Origin: Membranipora membranacea
Taxonomy: Eukaryota > Bryozoa > Gymnolaemata > Cheilostomatida > Membraniporidae
DNA length: 64,000 nucleotides
Assembly (NCBI GenBank): GCA_914767715.1
Contig: OU612073.1
Location: 8,618,001 to 8,682,000 of the forward strand
Direction: 5' to 3'
This document shows, piece by piece, positions 25,901 through 37,900 of the stretch (the first letter of the stretch is position 1; each line of letters opens with the position of its first letter). The notes beneath the pieces are model-generated. The model made no database searches and had not been told where the DNA came from. It saw only the letters and a program-made list of their open reading frames with translations. A program made the position numbers and the translations under genes.

Positions 25901-28900
25901 ACCAACATAATCAATACATAAGCCTAAAGTTGAATCAAGGTTATAGGGTAAAATATACTGATCTTATATATCAGCGGCCCCATTTATGAGCTATTGAAAA
26001 TTTTCAAGGTCCGACCCAATTAGCAGCAAAGAGACGCCAACTGAAGCCCGGAGAAAGTTTAGTATGATGAGATAATCCACCTGATAAGCTGGAGTCTTTC
26101 AGGACTTTAGAGTAGGATAGGACTTCATATTAGGATGATCTCACGCAAAGAGGCAATGGATATACTCAACACTATAGATCATCCCTCTAGCAAAGAAAAC
26201 TTTGAAAAACTGCGCATCAGTCATCCTAGTTTGAAGATCACAACCCTTAGCAATATAGGTTTATGTAAATATTAGAGTTTACAAAGATGACCTTATTTGA
26301 TAGAATGCAGATTTGTACGTTTGAAGTTCAAATTTTAAATTGTTCGAATGGAAGCCTAGGATATTCAATTACATCATTCAGATAGCCAAGCTGAGGGGAA
26401 TTCAGACAAGCTGATCAGCTAATCAATATTACGGGTGCCGCTTTTTAGGGGTAGGCGCTGGGCGGGTCATCAGTATCAATGACATAAACCAATAAACTCC
26501 CTCATTGCAAAAAACATAGCTTGGGGCTCTCAGCCTTGCAAAAACCTGCAAAATAGCTAGGGGATGAAATAACATCATAACTGTGTTTTAGATACCAACG
26601 CCATACTAGCGGACTGGCAATGTGTACACATACTATCTCCTAGCTGAGAATGGTTGTTGTCTACACCCCTAGTTTCCCCTTCCCAGTAAGGATTCCCCTT
26701 GCGTAATGATAGGATAGGTTCTGGGTATCCACACATTCTCTTTAAATCAGCCTCTGGGGAAGATCTGCATTATGTTCTTAGACTCGAGTTACTTTGTGAA
26801 ACGCTAATTAAATTTGAAAGCGATGTTTGAGCAAAGCCCAGGCTAGACAGAGCTTTAGAAGATTTGATACGTTTGAGGCTGATCTGCTCGGTCAGAAACT
26901 CTGCAACATTACTGATAAAGTTTTAGGTGCTTCTCTAGATTTGCTGTAACTATTGATTGAAGTGTTACTAAATATCTCCGAATGAGCTATAGCCACAGAC
27001 TTAATAATAAAAAGAGGTTTCCGCCAATCGTTGTGCTTTCATTTCATTTCCTGAGAAACTGAAAAGGCGATATATCACGTTAACTGAAGTTTTTTCACAT
27101 ATTTCTGGTGTTCATAGCCTTATGGCAAGGGTAAGAGTCTGGGGGACTCAGATAAGATTTGATAGTGTGGCGGGTCATATGATTTCCTTGCTTTTGAAAG
27201 TGAGAATGTCACAAGTCTTGCATTTCATTGTGTTGTAACTCTATAGCTGAAAACATCAGAGCTAATAAAATCTAAACAGACATTCATTAATATCACTTCC
27301 CCTTTGTCACAAACCAATTAGAAGACAAAAGGAAACAAGATCATTACCCAATTAAGTTAAAGATCCCAATTCTAGTGCTTGGGGTGTAGGCTGTCAAATC
27401 CCTTTGATGTATCTTATCTCTAGGTGTCCAACCTGCGAGCAGAGCCGTCATCATCTCAGACTCAGATTAAAACAGAAATTCCAGCTCGCTTTTAGCCTGA
27501 GATGTTATCGGGTGACATTGACAGTATTCTTGTTTATTTACTTGTTTGCCTGTCATATCTGTTGAAGCACATGTCACATTGTACCCCCTCCCCTTGTACC
27601 AAAGTGCTTAAGATCGTAGTACATTGAGTCCGAAATCAGATACTAGGAGACATCTTCACGGCAATTCAAATTTAAGGAATGTCAAGACCGTCTGACCTGA
27701 GCCTAGCCTGGGCAAGCTGTCGGAGATGGGTGGGTGGTGTGTACCCCCACCCACTCCTGACAGCCTGCCCAGGCTAACCTGAGCCTACATCTAATATGTA
27801 GTTTTAGTCTCAGAGACATGCATAATATACTGATATAAGTTGGTGTCTTCCCAGTACAAACCTAACAAAACATTTTACCTGCACAATCAATTGACAGCTG
27901 ACACACACATGCAAATTTTTAATCATTCACTCCAAATTTCAGATTTATTGCCTACCTAGCCTACATGTTTATAATCTACATACAAATACCATATTATAAA
28001 GGAAATTATAATTGATCAATTGACATATTGGATGATTGTTGCAGACAATAATGGCTTAGTGCATCCCAACGAAGTAATGGGGTCATAGGTGCAGAATCTG
28101 GGATTTCCAAATCCAACTATTATTAGGTCCATGTCAACAACAAGCTGACAAGTGGACATAAAATTTGATGTTATGCACTGACATAATCTACCAAGTGCTC
28201 CACAGGTTTCTAATGGTAAAAAGTAGATGTCCCAGAAACATGATATTTAACATACCATGTCAGGTATATGGATTATTTTAGTAGTTTGTTATGATATTGC
28301 AGTCTCTACTCACGGTATACGCAGCCCATTGAGCCTCCAATCTGGTTCCAGCCGTCACAACACTTATACTTTGTCATATATTGCGGCTGTAGGGTAGGTT
28401 TATATGTCATATAATAGTATGTTCTACAAAATAGAGATTAGAACTGTGAGAGCACAACTCCTTCCTAGGTAATACAACCACATTCTCTGCAGCAGCGAGT
28501 TTGGGACATATCAACTTCCCAAACTCCCTGCTTCATGTTTCATTTTTCTACTAGGGAGGGGATAGGAAGACCCCCATACTCCCCGTGCCTAGATTGTAAC
28601 TTTTAGGCTGGGTAAAGCAGGGAATTTGAGACATGTCCCAAACTCCCTGGTTAAACTCGATTAAATCATGTTGATTATAAAAGTTAACAGACAGATATAT
28701 CTGAATCATAGGCACCTGTGTTCAACGGAAAGAGTATTCAATTCGGAATAAAAGAAATTAACAGAATGAAATGGGTTACCAATGAAAGTAAAATCTATTT
28801 TAATTAAGAGTAATCAAGATTTTATCATTAAAAGGAGATCGTGACAAATGATAAGAGAATTTCAATGTTTTAAAAATTAATAGGACGAAATACCAGACTG

Positions 28901-31900
28901 CCATTGATAGTGAATGAGGATACTGAGTTTGCAACATCAAAACAGATTCTTTGCAATTATCTAAAATACATTTGTTACGAGCTACGTTCCTCCTGTCCCC
29001 TTACTATATTTTCACATAGACATGCAGAATATGTGTGAGAATCAGTTGGACCACCGACGCCTCATTACAGAACAATCGACTAATCTGAGACACTTAGGGC
29101 TCTTGTGGAAAGTGATTAACAGTTTTGCATAAGGAGATTACACTTGGTTGAGTTGACATTGACCTAAGAGCAAAAAGAACTGATCGGAATGTCAGCTATG
29201 TGTAGAAGCTTTTTTGTAGGTGTCGTTCTTGCATCACATCGCCCTGTCACAACAGCCCCACAAATAAAAGTAGGGCCAATGTTTCTAAGGCGAAGCGATC
29301 ACGGGGGCTCTTTCAAACTTCAAATTGTCAGCGCATCTTTTGGCGGAAAAAAGTTGCTTCCAACTTTGCTGCCTAACTCATTATTGCTTTAATACTGCAA
29401 GTCACGATAAGCAATGTAACACGTTCTAGCTTTTATCATTTGACTTGGCTTCCCAGCAGCGCACTTTATCGAGCAAAAGGCAAGTGAGTTCATTGATGAG
29501 GGCGGCGGCGTGAGGGGTTGTTAATTCAATTTACATCCAATCATGAATTGAGACATGGATAATCAAATTAATGGCTCAAACCCATTACCTAATAGTCTGC
29601 AAATACTATATGTCAGTAACATTGAACCCTTCTGTCTACAACTGCACTGTAGCGCTCAATACATGAGCGGACAATACCTAACATCATCACAGACTATATA
29701 AAAATCATAGTTCAAGGCAACAAAAGGAATATTTAGTTTCGACCAAATGAACTTTTCTGCCTGTGTAGACTATGTGCAGGTAACTACCATGACTCGCCCG
29801 GCTGCTGACTCAAATTATTTTAGAATGCGATCGATAGTGGACTGCTTACAAAGGGACACTTATGCTTAAAAATACTTGACATCGCCTAAGCTGCTACAAG
29901 CATTTTTGTAGTGAGACAAGCTTTCTAAGATAGCCCTCAAGCTTCGCAGTCAAGTTTGCATTATAAATCCTCCCCAATCAACGCTGACTCCAACGCTCTG
30001 GAGATATAGTAATTTTTAATAGGCAGACAAACATTACTGTGGTGATGTGCAAATACTTCAAATCCTTTAGCACGCTAACAAACGCCTTGCAAACATCTGA
30101 GAAAAGTCATTTTTAGCCACAGTTGATAGTATTTGTTTTAGATTTTGATTCCTATTATTGATAAGCAGTAATAAATATGGCTGAAGGGAAGGCAATTCAT
30201 TATGGAAAATGATACATTCATTATCAATATCATCAAATATAGTCAGATTTAAATTACTCTGGGTCTGCTTGAGTAAACTTGATGATATCAGATAACCAAC
30301 CAGGTATGTGTATTTTTGGAATTCCTATCACCGATTTCACAGGAGGAACTTATTGTCCGCGATTTTTCTTGAGCTCTCTGAGGCTCTACGGCTCCCCTCA
30401 GGGCTTACAATACCTGAATCATTTTTAAACGGAAAATTGATATCGGCAGAGTCACTAGCGGAGAATGACCTCAAATACAAAAGAGAATTCTGACTTCATT
30501 TTGTAACTGAAGACACTTTGAGAACACAGTTATATTTATTCCAACGGTAAACTCAACCCCTAATAGATGCTTGTCATGCTCATATCCAGTTTCTACAGTT
30601 AATCGGACCTGATTCATCGATTAATGATAGCGATGGACGAGTGTGATATTATCTTGACATGAGGGTTCAAGTGAGCGATCTAGTGCTCACAGCCTCAAAC
30701 TTGGCCTTGGTCCATCGCTGAGCACCCGACCTAGCATATAGGTAAAATTAATATTTGCCAACTCCAAAAATGTGTACTCTGTTTCTATGGCCTCCAGCCT
30801 TTTCCAACGCCCAATCAAACTCTTGACAGTCTACGCGTTCTTTCACTTTGAGCTACCGAGTTGTTTAACCGCCGAGTATTCGCGTGACAAAGTTACATAT
30901 AGTTTACACCACACATGACACAACTAATTAGCTGTGAGCAGTGAAGTACAGCTTTTGCGCGGCTGCTATGCGGCGAGACGATATTTCATTTCACCGAGAT
31001 CAAGGCAGTTTGTGAGTTTTCAAAGAAGTTTGATCAGATAGTCTGACTGCTAACATGCATAGGCCAAATATGTATGATAAAGTGTACATTAACCCTCAGG
31101 GGGTTTTTCATGAAACTGTGACCCAGGCATTGAAATGCCATAATTGAAAAATGTTTAGCGTAATTTGTTCCATTTTTAAGCAGTTAGCGCACACACAGGT
31201 GATCGACTAAAACAGAAATCTTATCAGTGAGCTCAGTGACTTAGGTTGCAATGTTCCCAGCGTAACATTCAATTGTTGGCAGCTACATACATATACTCAG
31301 CGCTCGGTACCTATTCCCGGACAAATTGAGGCATTTGACATCATTAAACCACTATAGATGCAGAATAGTGCCTAAAAGAATTTTGTTATACTTTCTTTCG
31401 ATTGGGATATGATATTTAAGGGTTGGTGTTTATCAATGACATCTGTTTGAGTTACAAGTTTTTTTTCAGGTCAACTTCTTATACGCCTGTTTACAACCAC
31501 TCACTTTCTTTGATAGCCTATACACCAGTCCGATCTCGATGACCCACATTTCTGCCATACTTTCTCCATTCGGGTGAACATCTGTACACATTTCTTTTGT
31601 GAAGAAACCATCTGAGCTTCTTGGTACGAGCACACATTGGGCCTGAAATACAAAGAACAGTACAGTACAAAACGGTTGGCCTCATGAAAGAGAGTACGAA
31701 ACCAAACTTATTCGGGCAATGAACTCATGGTTGATGGTGGCGCCTTGGATCAGGTCATGTGATTGTAGGTCCCCCAACACATGTCCCAAATCTAATTGAC
31801 TCATATCCAAAGCTGTAAGGGTACGTGTGCTGCTTTGATGTGATTAGCAGCAGAAGCTAACACTACTAACCTTGTCATGCTGCCATCTTTTTTTTGACCG

Positions 31901-34900
31901 CGTGACAAGACTAGAGAGGAAAAATATGCAGTCGATGTCCATCACTGAGTCAGTTAGCTATATTCTTCAAAATATTGAAATGTTGAACATCCTCAATATA
32001 AAAGTGCTTGTGTTCAGTTTTGAGAGACTTTGTCGCTCTAGTATTTGTGTACTTGGTGTTGGTTATCTTGCTGTGGTTTTACATACTTTTCCATAAATTT
32101 AAAAGGGGACAACTCCTCAAATATGTGATTGTTTTTATGGGCAGGTGGTAGATTGTAAAATAATAGCAGAGTGAGACACTAATGCATAACTTATCCAATC
32201 AGACCTACTTCAAATAATTATAGTACAATCTACTATTATTACATGCTACGATTCATTATTAATTTATTGGCGTTTAAAGACTTAAACGCTTGTCGATTTT
32301 ATCTCACCTAATGATCTGGCTCATGCCAAGAATAAGCTGAATGTGTATCATCAATGATAATATATAGGTCTAGGGCTTGGAAAAATGCTGTGAGGAAACA
32401 GTTAGAGATGATGACAGCGAGGATTTACCTGTCAGAATTAATGTGATCGGTACATAAACTTGTGCAAATCAGCAGAAAGGATCAACGTTGGTAATTGGGC
32501 CACTTGAAAATGTTAGGATATAGAAAGTTATCAATTATCAATGATGTCTTGTATGTTAGGAGGTTTTATCAGATATTAACCCTGACACAATCTTCTAACC
32601 GTTTCTTCTTGTATAGTATGATGTATCTTCTGATGATATTTAAACATTTCGGAGCGTTTGAATTTCGGTTACTGCTCAGTAAAATAGCCACACATCAGGC
32701 TAACATAGCATTACAGCTAAATTATGCTGATTATGACAAGTAAATTCAGCAATATGCATAAATGCATTGGGAAAGTGACCTTTGGTAATGAAAACCTAAA
32801 ACTTCGATCAATTTTTCCTGAATACTCTTGAATGCAAATTCAAAACAGCATCCTTATTTGAATGCACACAAACCTAAGGTACTGCTTTGTGTCTTGACTT
32901 TAGGAGGCATGTGGCATATCAAAAATGGACAAAGAACTGTTGTAGGGAAGCGCTGTGTATCAGTGGGTGTTTGCAAACTCAGTTTTGATTAGTTTGTAAA
33001 AGGGAAGCCAGGCTGAGAAAAGTTTAAACAATGCACTCGGCAAATGATTATGACCCCAAGTGTTAAGAGGCATGCCAGTGTGAAATTTGTGCAATCCATG
33101 ACCAAAACAAAAGGATGCCGATAATAAATAAAGGTAACATCTTCATGTTTTACACAATTACTCCTAATTCACTTGATTAATTTCCAGAGAGTCATAAACG
33201 CATTAATAATACTTATAATCTAGCCAAATCACTTATAATCAAAGAGACACGATGTGAGCAATGACAATAGGGTTAGTGATGATCATTCTTTGACCATCCC
33301 TGCAAGGTGTCCTTGGAGACGGCATGAGGCTTACATGTCAAACTATGAAGGTACACAGGAAACTTTGACTTTTCAAGCACCTGTTGTCATGTGTCCGTAG
33401 TATATATGCAGAGGTCAAAGAGCACCTGCCAAAATGATACCTTGCAATACAATCTGGAATGGTATTCCCAGTCAAAATAGGACAAGCTAAGCCATGTAAT
33501 ACATTTTTTACAGTGATGGGAAACTGGTGTCCACTCCATTTTATGACATTGACAAGGACTAAGTAAGCTTATCACAGCTACGCAACACTGCTTTTGACAG
33601 CTCCATCTAGATCAGATTTTGTGCAAATTACAACATGGTTCATGAGAACAGCATCACACAAGCGATTAGTCTGCGGATTATAGAGGTAAATTACACCGTG
33701 ATAACGGGATTACAACCAAACCAAGCTAAAATCTTATCACAGGCCGTTTTCATTTGCAAACTTTCACTGTGACACATGTGGCCTATCGTTGTATCTCTAG
33801 TCTACTCATGCTTCAGGGAGACGATTGACAGATGATTGCTTGCACTGTTTATATACGTTTGCATAATCATAAGTTTTTAATCTGTTTGACAAAGTTCTAG
33901 AATAAACACAATTATGTCACAGTTTAACTAGGCTCCATCCGCCTTGATGACTGTGTCACGCCACGGATTTATTATTGAACTCGACTTGAGTTTGTTAGAG
34001 CTGAGACCGTACTCACAACTTCTCAACGGCTTTACGACGAGTATGTCAAACAAAATAATACCCGCAGATTAGTACATGATGCGGCAAAACAAGCCTGCAA
34101 GAGAATTGTCTATGTCTGCGCTATCCATAGAGCTAGTTGGGGCAACAAAACTCTACCTGATTGACTTTAAGCGCGAATTGAATGGATCCTCTCAAGCACT
34201 GCTCAGACAAGGAGGTAGATAACTCCTTGGGGTCGTGAAGAGGTCTTGGCTCATAAGAGCTATGTTAGTGATTAAAAAATAGAACACTCTGATGCCAAGA
34301 TACATTGGCATACTAGTGACTAAACTTTACAAATACAACTTAGGAAATTTTGGTGTATGTTCAGATTAGACCTAGATTTTGGCAGCTAGCATAGGGTGTT
34401 TGGAGGTGGATTATGGGCTGAGCAATTTTTTGAATAGGCTGCTTTTAGTTATGTTGAGAGGCGTGGGATAAGTAAAGGTGGATTATAGGAAATCTTTTGA
34501 CTGCAAACTTTGAGCTGCCCTGCGATTGATTAATTACTAGTATATCCCAGTTTGACAATATTGTATTAAAAACACACACAACTGCTACTTATCCTTATAC
34601 CTACTCGTTATAGCCTGAGGGACAGCACCTGAGGTACAAATTATTGGAAGAGGCCCCTAAAATAACAGCGTCAGCACAAATCTCTGACTATTTTGCCTGG
34701 CAAGAGGTCTTGAAAATTGAGATATGCTGACTTCAATGGGCTTCCTATTCACTAAACTCAAAACAACTAATGACACTGTTTTCATAACCTTTACAAAAAG
34801 TGTTAAAATATTTTAAATCATTTGCAAACATTGAAATTGTTACATAGGTAGCAACATAATCATTAGCATTTTAGCAGGAAGGCTCCAAAGTTTTGTGAAG

Positions 34901-37900
34901 CCGGCAGACAGCTGTGATTTAAGGTCAGGCTCAGTGTAATTTTTGAATAGCCGTCTTTAAAATTCTTTGAAAGTCAGCCAAATAAGAAAAAAACTTTGTC
35001 ACACTGCTTGAATGCGATACTGATTCGATGACAGCACAAATTCACTCAACTAGTAAATTCTTTGAATATGCTAAGCACAGATACCTGTCATAAAAAAATC
35101 AAATCAAGCCTAGTAATCTCGCATAATTTGTTGCAGTAAAAACCATTATCTTTTTAGGAGCAGTATCGGATAGTATATAGTAGAGCCTCTATCAGTTAAG
35201 TGTAAAAAAACAGCAGCTTCATGGTACAAAAATAAAGTTGAATCATTCGATTTGCTTACAAGGAGGAAATTCGTAGTGAGGGAATGTATTTAGCAGGCGA
35301 AGGTGTCAATTACTGAATGTTTCTGGTCTTGAATTGTGTATTGTCTGCAACACCTCCCTAATAGCCTAGCGGCATTTCTTATTCTAAATATCGATGTCAT
35401 ATCATCCAAAATGTAGGAAGGGGGAATAAATTGAGCGGCCCACTAATTAACTGTGTGGTCTCAATAAGATTCAATATAGATAATTTTGAGATGTGGATCA
35501 CAATAAACCAACATAATCTAAACACAGTTGAGTGTTACAAAACAACAACAACAAAACTTCAGCTGTCAAGATAATTTGGCAGTATAATTGTATCATCAGT
35601 GAAACCAAAACATACCTCCCCAAATTACCAAAGCTGCATGGGGGTTTCAACTCAATGCCCCACTCTCTGCGATAACGATATAGTAAACTTGGTAGTGCTG
35701 TATTAGATATCAGCTCATATGCTTCAGCTTCAATGTTGTACTGAGCTTGTCCTTTGTTTTGCTACACCGCTGACTTGGGGCAGCGCCAGTGTTTTGTTTG
35801 AAAGGTGTTACTACGTACAAGGTTGTTGACAATGCTTCAGTATAATTAACATCAGTTCATTCATAAATTGGACCCAAAGTACCCTTACTTGTGGGGCTTA
35901 AAGCATACAGTACCCTTGGGTGTGCTTATTTTAGGTCACTCATGTGATTTTAGTGTAAATGATTGAGTCACACATTCCGAGGGGAACTATTGGAGCTATT
36001 CCTTAGAAATATTTTAATTATTTTAATCATGTTAATCCCAGCAAGCAATTAATTTTGTTTGCAGACAGCAAACTACTATTGACATTGAGTGAAACCTCTC
36101 TGCAGGTACGACCCCCTTTTACCTGTGCTGCCGGCCGCCGGAATTGTCCAGCTAACTGGCGACCATAAACATATATGTTTATGCTAGCGACAGAGAAAGT
36201 GTCTGTTGGCGTTAAGATGAAAGGATAAAATTTTCAATAGTTACGAATAATATCAAATTAATGATTCGATAAGCACCATGTAAGTTTTCACTATCTAACA
36301 ATAATTTACATAATCCCAGACAAAATTATCAGATAATTATTCATCTGAGGCGCTTGGTCTGATTTCTAATGTACACCTACTCTACTCTGCTCAAATTGTG
36401 TAATTCACCAATTATTATCAGGATATAGAAGGTTGAGAACTAGTCCTATGACAAAATTAACCTGGGGTAAGTTTATATATTTGCCAAACCTACAAAACAC
36501 CTTGAAACTGTGAATTTCCATCCATATATTATCTGGTAACGTAAGAACTGAAAATATTGATATTTCTCATGATGATACTCAGCGACTAACTCCCAAAGCC
36601 ATATTTTTGCATTCAAATGTTATGGTCCCTGTGACTAGAGATTTAACAATGATTTGAGAAGATGGCCCTGGATAACTTTGATCCTTTTTTGAGTTAATTC
36701 AGTGAACTATTCAATTTGGTTATATTTACCTAATGATAAGCGATAGAATTCGTCGTCCACGAATTACAAGAACACTTTCTCGGTCAAAAAGTCTTATAAA
36801 AATTTCTCACCACCCAGCGTGAAAACAATTGCGAGGACAAAAACAATCTCGTAAGTCACAAACCAATTAAAAGTTACATTACACTAATCAAACAGGCTGT
36901 AAACATCATCCCAATGTTAGACTCCGATGTTTACCATGCGGTATCAGGCACATGGGCCTCAATCATGGCTCCACCACAGTATCAATGGGTAGTTTTATCT
37001 CAGGATCACATTACAAACCTCAGGCCAGCCATTGGCCCCTGATTAAATACTCCACTCATTCAATAAAATCTGAACGCAGACCACAGCCAGGCCTCCGATA
37101 AGAATACAAACAATCCCAGTGTTTTTATCAATAAATCGTTAGAGTTTTATGAGTAGCGTGTTTGGTATGATTTACCACTCCTAAGCATAACCATCTTACA
37201 TTATGATACCGGTAATATACACAGGAGATGATGATGTGATCGGAAACCAGTACTGTTGGTTTATTGGCTATCTTCTGGAACTGGTACCTATAATTTCCAA
37301 CGTAAGAAACAGTTTTATGTTGTACCCATAGACTTTAAAATATTATAAGTCTATGGTTGTACCTGATTTCGAAACGAGTCTAATTATAAGGGCAATGGAT
37401 CAAATACCACTTAGAGCAATACCACCCCAGTTCTAAGCACTTTCCAAGAGGTTTGGAATAAGCTGCATGGGATTACAACTTTAAGCCTATTTTTATAAAA
37501 GTAATAAAACAACTACGTTAAGAACCACAAATGCTGATTGTATTTTATCAAAACTTTGGCCAACATACTGAAAATCGTGGTATGAAATCACCTCAAAATC
37601 CCCTAAGATTTGATCCCATAAGTTAGCTACTCTAGTCTATTAAACATAAGGGTTTTTGTCTGGGGTTTATCAATGAATAATTTTCGCAAATAAAGTGAAA
37701 TAATCACTAAGCACTAAAATAACCAATGATTTAAATGTCTCAATTATTAAAGTCAACTGCCTTTATGAAGGTAAAATATATAAGGTTGTGTACCTAATGG
37801 GATTACACAGTGCATAGAAGAAAAATGAGCGACTAGATGACAGAATAACGACCTCAGCCACGAAATCTTTCAGTTCAAGCCGTTGTAGCAGACATGGGAA

